This document shows, one piece after another, positions 1-6,796 of a stretch of DNA of 13,202 nucleotides. This stretch comes from Coriobacteriales bacterium (GTDB taxonomy: Bacteria > Actinomycetota > Coriobacteriia > Coriobacteriales > UBA8131), in the NCBI GenBank assembly GCA_031286975.1, contig JAITTM010000212.1, positions 1 to 13,202 of the forward strand, in the 5' to 3' direction. The stretch's first letter is position 1; each line of letters opens with the position of its first letter. The translations under genes and the position numbers were made by a program. The notes beneath the pieces were generated by a model. That model ran no database searches. It was not told the origin of the DNA and saw nothing but the letters and a program-made list of their open reading frames with translations.

Positions 1-419
1 AGTTGCAGGCTCTTCTCGGGCGACACGGTGATGTTGACGCCCAGAGCCTCCAGCACGTCCGCCGCACCCGATTTGGAGGTAGCGGCACGGTTGCCGTGTT
101 TTGCCACAGGGATACCCACGGCGCTGATGACCATCGACGAGGTGGTGGAGATGTTGAAGGAGTTGCTGTGATCACCACCGGTGCCAACGATCTCAAGCAC
201 GTCCATCTCATGCAGCAGACGGATGCAATGCTTGCGCATACCGGCTGCTGAGCCGGTTATCTCCTCGATGGTCTCGCCCTTGACGGCCATGGCGGTGAGA
301 TAGGCCGCCATCTGGATATCAGTGGTCTTGCCGCCCATCATCTCGTCCATGACCTGCTCGGCAAGTTGGTAGCCAAGGCACTCTTTTTGTGCCGCTCGTG
401 CGATTGCCTCTTGTATCAT
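1..419 (-). CDS. trpD: Anthranilate phosphoribosyltransferase, N-terminal part (runs off left edge)
   Basis: Transfers the phosphoribosyl group of PRPP to anthranilate, the second step of tryptophan synthesis, in the cytoplasm. The first 139 codons are visible; the rest lies beyond the left edge, and the family is usually about 330-350 residues. Seen here: the helical N-terminal domain, the PRPP-binding GTGGD loop (residues 79-83) followed by NISTT (89-93), and the [18 protein letters not shown] segment (107-127), all diagnostic of TrpD. The start ATG at 419 has an AAAGGAG ribosome-binding site six bases upstream. Its first bases overlap the trpG stop as ATGA (416-419), so translation is probably coupled to trpG. 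Identity is certain from the motifs. The remaining trp genes are presumably further left, which I infer and do not see. Confidence 0.96.
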   Translation of the reverse strand, partial: MIQEAIARAAQKECLGYQLAEQVMDEMMGGKTTDIQMAAYLTAMAVKGETIEEITGSAAGMRKHCIRLLHEMDVLEIVGTGGDHSNSFNISTTSSMVISAVGIPVAKHGNRAATSKSGAADVLEALGVNITVSPEKSLQ

Positions 420-1000
420 ATGGTGCTCCTTTCGCATCTGTCCAAAAAGTTCTTCAGTATCGCAGCTCCTTGGGGGGTGAGAATCGACTCGGGGTGGAAT
501 TGCAGGCCAAAGAGGGGGTAGTCACGGTGCTGTACGGCCATGACCTCGCCGTCTGCGGCGCGCGCCGTCACGCAGAGCTCTGCGGGTATGGTGTCAGGTG
601 CCGCAACCAGCGAGTGGTAGCGTGCGCCTTGCAGGGTGGGGGGCAGTCCCCAAAAAAGCGTTGTCTGCGTATCGACCTCCATCAGCGATGCCTTGCCATG
701 CACAAGTGCCGGGGCATAGGTGATGGTCGCGCCAAAGACCTGGCAGATGGCCTGATGTCCCAAACACACACCCAGCAGGGGAGTGCGACCGGCAAAGCTG
801 CGGATAAGTTCGGGGCATATGCCTGCGTCCTCCGGTCGCCCCGGCCCCGGCGAGATGATGATGTGCGAGGGCGCGAGCTCCTCGATCTGACTTAGGCTGA
901 GCTCGTCGTTGCGCGCAACCTTGATAGCGGGGTTAAGCGCTCCCACCATCTGATAGAGGTTGAAGGTGAAGCTGTCATAGTTGTCGATGAGCAGGATCAT
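416..1000 (-). CDS. trpG: Anthranilate synthase component II, glutamine amidotransferase
   Basis: Class I glutamine amidotransferase of 194 residues that releases ammonia from glutamine for anthranilate synthase (TrpE partner). It starts with the typical [15 protein letters not shown]. It carries the oxyanion strand [10 protein letters not shown] (51-60), the nucleophile elbow GVCLGHQ with catalytic Cys79, and the HPES motif with His169 and Glu171, so the catalytic triad is complete. Length is normal for a stand-alone TrpG; it is not fused to TrpD as in enteric bacteria. The start codon overlaps the trpE stop as ATGA (997-1000), and a GAGGTGA ribosome-binding site lies inside the end of trpE. 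The same type of protein can serve para-aminobenzoate synthase (PabA), and one protein may serve both, but the operon position makes the tryptophan role primary. Confidence 0.96.
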   Translation of the reverse strand: MILLIDNYDSFTFNLYQMVGALNPAIKVARNDELSLSQIEELAPSHIIISPGPGRPEDAGICPELIRSFAGRTPLLGVCLGHQAICQVFGATITYAPALVHGKASLMEVDTQTTLFWGLPPTLQGARYHSLVAAPDTIPAELCVTARAADGEVMAVQHRDYPLFGLQFHPESILTPQGAAILKNFLDRCERSTI

Positions 1001-2472
1001 GATGCGCTCACCTCATAACCACCCTCGGCGGCATGTAGCGCGTTGATAACGGCCTGTATCTTGTTGCGGCACTCGGCGTACTCGTTGGCGGGCACGCTGT
1101 CGGCGACGATGCCAGCGCCCGAGCGCACAAAGATCTTGCCATTCTTCTTAAAGGCGAGGCGTATGGCGATGCAGGTATCCATGTTGCCGTTGAACCCCAG
1201 ATAGCCGATGGCACCGCCGTAGATGCCCCGTTTGTTGCCCTCGAGCTCGTGGATGATCTGGCAGGCGCGCAACTTGGGTGCGCCGCTCAGCGTTCCCGCG
1301 GGCAGGATGGCATCAATCACGTCAAGCGCGGTTTTGTCCGCAGCTATACGGCCGCTCACCGTGGAACCGATGTGCATGACGTGCGAGAAGCGCAGGATAT
1401 CGAGGTAGCGCTCGACCTCCACGGTGCCAAAGCGGCTCACCTTGCCCACGTCGTTGCGACCCAGGTCGACCAGCATGTTGTGCTCGGCGAGCTCCTTTGC
1501 GTCGGTGAGCAGGTCGTGCTCAAGCGCCGCGTCCTCTGCCGGCGTGGCCCCCCGAGGGCGTGTGCCCGCCAGAGGAAAGGTGAACGCCTGCCCGTCAACC
1601 AACTTAGCCAAAGTCTCCGGCGATGCCCCCGCAATCTCGACATCGTCGCTGGAAAAATAGAACATATAGGGAGAAGGGTTGCTGTCACGCAGTGCGCGGT
1701 AGGTGTCAAAGAGGCTGCCCTGAGCCGGCGCCACCAAGCGGTTTGAGAGCACCACCTGAAAGATATCGCCATCATGGATGTAGGTCTTGGCGCGCTTTAT
1801 CATGGCGCAGTAGGTGTCCTCGGTGAAGAGTGGCTCAAAGCCGCCCAGGAGCTTGAGTGGCTCGACATCTTGGGCTTCTCCGTCTTGTACCACCCGTGCC
1901 AACGCATCCAGCTCATGCAGAGCCTTGTGGTAGTTCTCATCAAGAGCATCGGTGCGCACAGTGGCAATCAAGAAGAGGCGGTGCTCCCGGTGGTCATAGG
2001 CGATGACCTTGTCAAAGAGCATGAGATCGACGTCCTTAAAACCCTCCTGGTCGTTCGAGTCGATATCCAGCAGGGGCTCGCCGTATTTGCAGTAGTCGTA
2101 CGAGAAATAGCCCACAAGCCCACCCGTGAACGGCGGCAGCTCCGGCAGTTGCGGGCTTGCGTAATCGGCAAGGAGCTGCTCGATGTAGCGCCCAGGGTCA
2201 CGGGTCTCAAGCGCAATGGAGGAGCCGTTATTTATGCGCAGAAGACCGTCGGTGCAGGTGAGCTCGACCGTGGGATCGTATCCCAGAAAGGTATAACGCC
2301 CCCATTGGCCTGGATCCTCCAGGCTCTCGAACAGATAGCAATGACGGCTGAGTTTCTTGAGCACCCTGAAAAGCTCCAAAGGGTCCCGCGCCGTCTCGGG
2401 CAGTACCTTGTAGATGGGCACGGCGCTATAGCCCTGCGCCAGTTTGCGTGCTGTTTCGATAGTCGGTTGCAT
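997..2472 (-). CDS. trpE: Anthranilate synthase component I
   Basis: Converts chorismate plus ammonia (from TrpG) to anthranilate, the committed step of tryptophan synthesis. The 491-residue protein shows the N-terminal Anth_synt_I region with an LFES motif (47-50), a variant of the LLES element that binds tryptophan for feedback inhibition. The C-terminal chorismate-binding domain has PSPYMFYF (266-273), ASPE (283-286), HVMHIGS (364-370) and AGTLSGAPK (392-400). I chose ATG at 2472 because AAAAGG lies about nine bases upstream. The frame stays open to a GTG near 2541, but that extension encodes low-complexity residues (CCC, QQQ) just downstream of the leader terminator and is unlikely to be translated. 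The gene ends in an ATGA overlap with trpG. Expression should depend on the T-box leader upstream. PabB is a related possibility, ruled out by the operon and the tryptophan-specific leader. Confidence 0.96.
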   Translation of the reverse strand: MQPTIETARKLAQGYSAVPIYKVLPETARDPLELFRVLKKLSRHCYLFESLEDPGQWGRYTFLGYDPTVELTCTDGLLRINNGSSIALETRDPGRYIEQLLADYASPQLPELPPFTGGLVGYFSYDYCKYGEPLLDIDSNDQEGFKDVDLMLFDKVIAYDHREHRLFLIATVRTDALDENYHKALHELDALARVVQDGEAQDVEPLKLLGGFEPLFTEDTYCAMIKRAKTYIHDGDIFQVVLSNRLVAPAQGSLFDTYRALRDSNPSPYMFYFSSDDVEIAGASPETLAKLVDGQAFTFPLAGTRPRGATPAEDAALEHDLLTDAKELAEHNMLVDLGRNDVGKVSRFGTVEVERYLDILRFSHVMHIGSTVSGRIAADKTALDVIDAILPAGTLSGAPKLRACQIIHELEGNKRGIYGGAIGYLGFNGNMDTCIAIRLAFKKNGKIFVRSGAGIVADSVPANEYAECRNKIQAVINALHAAEGGYEVSAS

Positions 2473-2526
2473 CCTGCCATCCTTTTCCTGTTGTTGTGCA
2501 CAGCAGCAGGTAGGTGCCGCGCCCAC

Positions 2527-2560
2527 AAAAAAACCGCCCAAAGCTTATCGCCAAGGACGG
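2527..2560 (-). terminator. Intrinsic terminator of the T-box leader
   Basis: On the minus strand CCGTCC (2560-2555) pairs with GGGCGG (2539-2534). An inner GGC/GCT helix sits across a TT/TT mismatch with a GATAA loop, and seven T follow (2533-2527). The 5' arm is shared with the antiterminator, so the two structures exclude each other. The terminator ends 54 bases before the trpE start. Confidence 0.85.
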
Positions 2561-2807
2561 ACAGGAAATCCGCGGTGCCACCTTGATTCAGATACGGGAC
2601 GCATCTGCTCTTTGTGGAGTACCAACATACTCCTGGCAACTGACGCGTGCCCTACGTCGCAGAATACTCGGCCTTTCATGCTCGCCTTTGACTGCGCCCT
2701 CCGTGGCCCATTTAACAGGTTGCGTTCTGCCGGATTCTCAGCACCCCGGCTCTCTGTGAGTGCAGCGCCCGTTTTTATCTCCACATCAACGGTTTTGTAT
2801 TTTGTTG
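2527..2807 (-). promoter_or_regulatory. T-box riboswitch (tRNA-Trp sensing, transcription-terminating type) in the trpE leader
   Basis: Read on the minus strand, the leader contains the exact T-box consensus TGGCACCGCG (2580-2571). Upstream are: a Stem I apical hairpin GCCGG...CCGGC whose loop carries GGTGCTGAGAA, preceded by AGAGAG, as in known T-boxes; a specifier TGG (2710-2708) in the context AAATGGGCC, which codes for Trp; and a Stem III-like hairpin GAGTA...TACTC (2632-2617). The antiterminator forms from AAGG (2584-2581) plus GCGG (2573-2570) pairing with CCGTCCTT (2560-2553), leaving the T-box bulge free. The competing terminator uses the same CCGTCC. The bulge UGGC would pair with the GCCA end of tRNA-Trp, whose discriminator base is normally G, which agrees with the specifier. 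Uncharged tRNA-Trp should allow read-through into trpEGD. Confidence 0.9.
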
Positions 2808-2813
2808 GTTTGC

Positions 2814-2842
2814 ATTCTGAGCAAAGCGAGGACATTTGTCAA
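2814..2842 (-). promoter_or_regulatory. Sigma-70-type promoter of the trp operon
   Basis: On the minus strand a perfect -35 TTGACA (2842-2837) is followed after 17 bases by CAGAAT (2819-2814), four of six matches to the -10 consensus. Transcription would start near 2807, just before the T-box Stem I. The spacing and the position relative to the riboswitch support the call; it is untested. Confidence 0.65.
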
Positions 2843-2939
2843 ATTCCTGCTGCTGTGCTTGCGGAATAGGCTGGGTCATGAGAGACTATGTGAGCGCGGC
2901 AAAGCTGGGGCAATCGGAGCGAAATTAGGGCAGAGCAAG

Positions 2940-5288
2940 GTGTTTGAAAGACTGAAGAGACTCATCGTGCGCTCTGTCCTTAGCGAGCATCTCGACATCA
3001 GCGCTCGTATGATCAACATGATATTCTTTGTGGGCCTTGCGGGGGCATTCTGTGTTCTTGTCTCTCGCCTCATCGTAGGTTCAAACCCTCTGCTTATCGC
3101 CATCAATGCTTTTATTGTTTTGAGTCTCACTGTCCTCATCTACTTCTGCAATCGCTATCATCTCTATCGATTTGGTACCTGGGTTGCGGTCATTCTCATC
3201 AGCGAGATATTCTTTCCGCTGGCGTTCTTCTTCCTCGGAGGCCAAAACGGCGTTTTTGCTGCCTACTTCATCCTCAGCCTGGTTATCATATGGTTCCTTT
3301 TGGAGGGCAAGGCGCTGGTGGTCATGCTGGTGCTGCATATGCTGACCATCGCCGTCTGTTATGTGCTCGCTGCGGTCTTCCCCCAACTGGTGGTAAACGA
3401 TCTGACGCTTTTTCAGCAGGTCGAGGACAGCATCTTCTCTGTTCTGATACTCGGCTCGGTGGTTGGTGCGGTCATTAAGTTCCAGAAGGCGATCTTTGAC
3501 GAGGAGCGCAAGAAGAACCTGCGCACGTCTCAGGCGCTGGAATCCACTCTTACGGAGTTGGGCACACAAGACGAACTGCTCCGTGTGCGCCTGAGCCAGC
3601 AGCAGCTCATGTCCTCTCTGTCGCAGAGCTTCATTTCCAACTGTCCCATGCATGAGCTCATCCAAGAGGCCTTGCGGCAGGTCAGCGAATTCTTGCAGGC
3701 CACGCGCACGCTTATTGTTGTTGCAGACGCGGCAACCGGGGAGGGGCAGCCTGTCTATACCTGGGCGATAAACGAGCGGTGGATTCCCGATCCTTCTCAG
3801 ACAGAATTTGGTGCGGCATTTGCCTGCGCTTTTCCGGCCGCACTGCCGGAGTCGGGCTCGATGGCACCTGTCTATTGCAATAACATCCACGACGATTACG
3901 ACGGTGCGTACCGCGTCTTTGAGGTAGATGGCCTCAAGAGCTTCATCTGGGCGCCCATCTCTGTTGGCGGCGACCTTTGGGGTTTGCTGTGCATTGAGGA
4001 GTGCGAGCACTACCGCAGCTGGAGCGAGAGCGATCGGCAGCTGGTCGGTTCCGTTGTGGGCGCCATTGCCGGTGCGGTGAGCCGCGATATCATCGAGAAG
4101 GAGCGTGTGAAGGCGCTTGAGGAGGCGGTGCGTGCAAGCCATGCAAAGGGCGATTTTCTCTCCAATATGAGTCATGAGATGCGCACGCCCATGAATGCCA
4201 TTATCGGGATGACCGCCATCGGGGCCGCTGCCACTGATATCGAGCGCAAGGATTACGCGTTTGGCAAGATAGGCGATGCCTCCAACCATCTCCTGGGCGT
4301 CATCAATGACATCCTCGATATGTCCAAGATCGAAGCGGACAAACTCGAGCTGTCCCTGCAGGATTTCGACTTCAGGCACATGGTTCAAACCGTTGTGGAT
4401 GTCATCGGTTTCAAGGTCGAGGAGCAGGGGCAGGTCTTCAGGGTGCAGATCGACGAGCGCATCCCCCCGATGTGCTACGGCGACGACCAACGGCTGGCGC
4501 AGGTCATCACCAATCTGCTGTCCAATGCCGTGAAGTTCACTCCCAGGGGCGGCACCATCGACCTTGCGGCGCGCTACCTCAGCGAGGAAGCGGGGTACCT
4601 GCGCATCCAAGTCGATGTGCGCGACACGGGCATCGGCATCACTGACGAGCAGAAGGAGCGCCTCTTCAACCCCTTTGTGCAAGCCGAGAGTGGCACGCAG
4701 CGCAAATTTGGCGGCACCGGGCTGGGGCTTGTCATCTCGCAGCGTATCGTCAGGATGATGGGCGGGGAGATAGGGATAGAGTCAGAGTTGGGACGCGGTT
4801 CGACCTTCTCCTTTACCTGCGTGCTTGAGCAGGGGAGGCAAACCGAGCAGGAGTCGCAGTCTGATGTGGGGGATGCCACGGATGGCGCAGGTAACGATTT
4901 TGCGGGCTATCACGTCCTGCTTGCCGAGGATGTCGAGGTCAACCAGGAGATCGTGCTCGCGTTGCTGGAGCCCACCGGCTTGCGGATAACCGTTGCCGAG
5001 AACGGGATTGTCACGGTGCAGAAGTTCAGTGAGAATCCCGATGCCTTTGATGCTATCCTCATGGATGTGCAGATGCCCGAGATGGATGGCTATCAGGCAA
5101 CCCAGAGCATCCGCGCGCTCAACACACCCAAGGCGCAGGCGATACCCATCATCGCCATGACAGCGAATGTCTTCAAGGAGGATATCGAGAAGGCGCTGGC
5201 TGCTGGCATGAACGATCACATAGGCAAACCCATCAACCTCGACCACGTGCTGGCAAAACTCAGACTCCACCTCAAAGGCGAAGTGTAG
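2940..5288 (+). CDS. Membrane-bound hybrid sensor histidine kinase (6 TM - GAF - HisKA - HATPase - receiver)
   Basis: Signal-transducing kinase of about 782 residues, signal unknown. Six hydrophobic helices lie at roughly residues 25-45, 50-68, 76-99, 102-118, 123-145 and 161-180. A charged coiled-coil linker, a GAF domain (about 205-360), and a dimerisation helix with SHEMRTP and phospho-acceptor His412 follow. The ATPase domain has N525/N529 (NLLSNAVKF), DTGIGI from D562, and GGTGLGL. The C-terminal receiver has Asp709 in LMDVQMP and a PIIAMTAN/KP ending. There is no HPt domain and no response regulator with an output domain nearby, so it probably signals to distant partners. I chose GTG 2940 with AGGG nine bases upstream. 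The frame stays open back to 2760, but that stretch overlaps the opposing trp leader and lacks a convincing start; ATG 3009 is another option. Domain assignment is sure; the exact start is not. Confidence 0.88.
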   Translation: MFERLKRLIVRSVLSEHLDISARMINMIFFVGLAGAFCVLVSRLIVGSNPLLIAINAFIVLSLTVLIYFCNRYHLYRFGTWVAVILISEIFFPLAFFFLGGQNGVFAAYFILSLVIIWFLLEGKALVVMLVLHMLTIAVCYVLAAVFPQLVVNDLTLFQQVEDSIFSVLILGSVVGAVIKFQKAIFDEERKKNLRTSQALESTLTELGTQDELLRVRLSQQQLMSSLSQSFISNCPMHELIQEALRQVSEFLQATRTLIVVADAATGEGQPVYTWAINERWIPDPSQTEFGAAFACAFPAALPESGSMAPVYCNNIHDDYDGAYRVFEVDGLKSFIWAPISVGGDLWGLLCIEECEHYRSWSESDRQLVGSVVGAIAGAVSRDIIEKERVKALEEAVRASHAKGDFLSNMSHEMRTPMNAIIGMTAIGAAATDIERKDYAFGKIGDASNHLLGVINDILDMSKIEADKLELSLQDFDFRHMVQTVVDVIGFKVEEQGQVFRVQIDERIPPMCYGDDQRLAQVITNLLSNAVKFTPRGGTIDLAARYLSEEAGYLRIQVDVRDTGIGITDEQKERLFNPFVQAESGTQRKFGGTGLGLVISQRIVRMMGGEIGIESELGRGSTFSFTCVLEQGRQTEQESQSDVGDATDGAGNDFAGYHVLLAEDVEVNQEIVLALLEPTGLRITVAENGIVTVQKFSENPDAFDAILMDVQMPEMDGYQATQSIRALNTPKAQAIPIIAMTANVFKEDIEKALAAGMNDHIGKPINLDHVLAKLRLHLKGEV

Positions 5289-5290
5289 AA

Positions 5291-5380
5291 CCCCCGGCCG
5301 GTGCCAAGGCATGTGAGTCCTGACGCACTCTGCTATCAGCGGGTACTGGCGCGCATCTCAGGCTGGCAAAGCCCGGGGGG
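5291..5380. other. Structured intergenic element between convergent genes (possible bidirectional terminator or RNA)
   Basis: Nested complementary arms span the whole gap: CCCCCGG (5291-5297) with CCGGGGG (5373-5379), TGCCA (5302-5306) with TGGCA (5364-5368), CCTGA (5319-5323) with TCAGG (5358-5362), and CGCAC (5324-5328) with GCGCG (5349-5353). The last pairing has an A-C mismatch on the plus strand but a G-U pair on the minus strand. On the plus strand it is followed by TCATTATT, a weak T-rich tail, so it could end the kinase transcript. On the minus strand it begins 24 bases after the stop of the ABC gene. It is larger and more branched than a plain terminator. I recognise no known RNA family with confidence. 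Confidence 0.5.
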
Positions 5381-5404
5381 TCATTATTCATAAGCGGTGT
5401 CTTA

Positions 5405-6796
5405 CTATGAGAACTCTATGATTGTGGCGCCAAGCAAGGCGGCGTCCTCGGCATTGTGGGTTGCGAGCAGGAGGCTGCGGCCGTGCAGATGCGCTTGGAT
5501 AAAGGCGATCGCTTGTCGTTTGCTTGCCTCATCAAGCCCGGTGAAGGGCTCATCCAAGACCACGCAACGCGAGACTGCGGCCAGTGCGCGGCATAATTCG
5601 GTGCGTCGCTTCATGCCCCCTGAGAGTTGGGCAACCGGCAGCGTGAGCGACTCGGGAGGGAGAAGCTCAAGCAGCAGTTGCTTGCAGTGGGCGCGGCTTC
5701 GCTGACGGCCGCAGACGAGCAGGACGTTTTGCAGGGCATCCCTGCCCTCAAAAAGCCGCGGTTCCTGAAACACGGCGCTGATATCCTGCGCGCCTTTCAC
5801 AGAGCCCTGATCCGGCATGATCAAACCCAAGACGAGCGAGAGCAACGTGGTCTTGCCCGAGCCGGAGGGGGAGTTGAGGCAATAACGCCCGCCAGGCTCA
5901 AAGGTGAAGGTGAGGTCTGAGATAACGGTGCGCCCCTCATAGCCCTTGCTGAGACCTATGAGTTGGATGGGGGATGACTGCGGCGCGGTAACGGCTACGT
6001 TGGAGGCTGTCTTGGCCTGCACGCCAAGACGGAGTGTTGCGGTCAGCAGGTTCTGGCTGTGCGCGAGCAGGGCAAGCACGGTCTTCTCACAAAGAAGACT
6101 GAGCAGGACGATGGTGATGGTCCAGGCGAAGAGCTGGGCTGAATCGAGCTGCACTTTGGACAGATAGATTGCTTCGCCTATCGAGAGATGGGCGATGCCG
6201 ATCATCTCGGCGGCGATGCCGGATTTCCATGCCATGCCAACGCTGACCTGTGCACTGGAGCGCAAGAAGGGCAAGGCGCTGGGCCAATAGAGCGTCACAA
6301 AGCGGCGCCACCATGATACGGAGAAGACCGCAAGCATCTGCTTGAGGCGCAGATCGACATTGGCTGCCTCTTCGCGCATGGTGAAGTATGCGGGCGGAAA
6401 GACCACCAGAGCGACGATGGCCACTGAAAGCCACCCGGAGCCCATCCAGATGAGGAGCAAGACGATGATGCAGACCACCGGCGTGCTCTTGATGAAGTTG
6501 ATAGGCAAGGCGAGCACCGTCGCAAGGTGAGGCAGGCGCAAAGTGGCCAGTGCCACCAGTGTACCCAGACTTAAGGCAAGCAGAAAGCCCAGCACGATAC
6601 GCAGCAGCGAGAAACCGATGCTCTGCCAAAAACCGACGGTCACGGCATCAGCCGCAAGCGCCAGCAAGGTGTCAAGCGGGCCACTGAGCAGAATCGCGTT
6701 GTCTACCAGCAGGGCAACCAGCTGCCAGACGAGCAGCCAAAAAAGGATGACCCCCGTCTTGAACAGCAGTTTCCTAGCTGTTGTAATAGAAATCAT
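5405..6796 (-). CDS. ABC importer permease-ATPase fusion protein (SsuC/ThiX-like plus SsuB/ThiZ-like)
   Basis: One 463-residue chain carries both the membrane channel and the motor of an importer. Residues about 12-250 form a BPD_transp_1 permease with several hydrophobic helices and an EAA-type loop (GMAWKSGIAAEMIG, 187-200) typical of nitrate/sulfonate/thiamine-precursor permeases. Residues about 276-463 form an ATPase with Walker A SPSGSGKTT (309-317), Q-loop Gln344, signature LSGGM (391-395), Walker B VVLDEP with Glu416, and H-loop His447. The ATPase is short (about 190 residues) but has every catalytic motif. These two domains are usually separate polypeptides. The start is uncertain: ATG 6796 has GGGAG directly against it, while GTG 6811 has AGGCG very close. 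Either start overlaps the binding-protein gene, so the two are probably co-translated. Substrate unknown. Confidence 0.88.
   Translation of the reverse strand: MISITTARKLLFKTGVILFWLLVWQLVALLVDNAILLSGPLDTLLALAADAVTVGFWQSIGFSLLRIVLGFLLALSLGTLVALATLRLPHLATVLALPINFIKSTPVVCIIVLLLIWMGSGWLSVAIVALVVFPPAYFTMREEAANVDLRLKQMLAVFSVSWWRRFVTLYWPSALPFLRSSAQVSVGMAWKSGIAAEMIGIAHLSIGEAIYLSKVQLDSAQLFAWTITIVLLSLLCEKTVLALLAHSQNLLTATLRLGVQAKTASNVAVTAPQSSPIQLIGLSKGYEGRTVISDLTFTFEPGGRYCLNSPSGSGKTTLLSLVLGLIMPDQGSVKGAQDISAVFQEPRLFEGRDALQNVLLVCGRQRSRAHCKQLLLELLPPESLTLPVAQLSGGMKRRTELCRALAAVSRCVVLDEPFTGLDEASKRQAIAFIQAHLHGRSLLLATHNAEDAALLGATIIEFS

Noticed and set aside
2473..2541. N-terminal extension of TrpE starting at a GTG near 2541
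   Set aside because: It would encode low-complexity residues not typical of TrpE, starts right after the leader terminator, and the ATG at 2472 has a good ribosome-binding site.
2545..2835. Leader-peptide attenuator for trp, or a small protein gene in the trpE leader
   Set aside because: There is no run of Trp codons in a short reading frame with a ribosome-binding site, whereas the T-box explains the conserved sequence and the terminator.
3081..4682. 533-codon reading frame opposite the sensor kinase
   Set aside because: It is the complement of a GC-rich gene, has no recognisable domain, and would overlap the clearly conserved kinase motifs throughout.
5291..5380. Thiamine pyrophosphate riboswitch on the minus strand (CTGAGA, ACCCG, CTGAT and GCGT fragments occur in order)
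   Set aside because: The GAACCTGAT core and the GCG-AGGGA segment are not intact, no P3 hairpin fits, and the element lies downstream of the operon rather than in a leader. The fragments are more simply explained by the nested inverted repeat.
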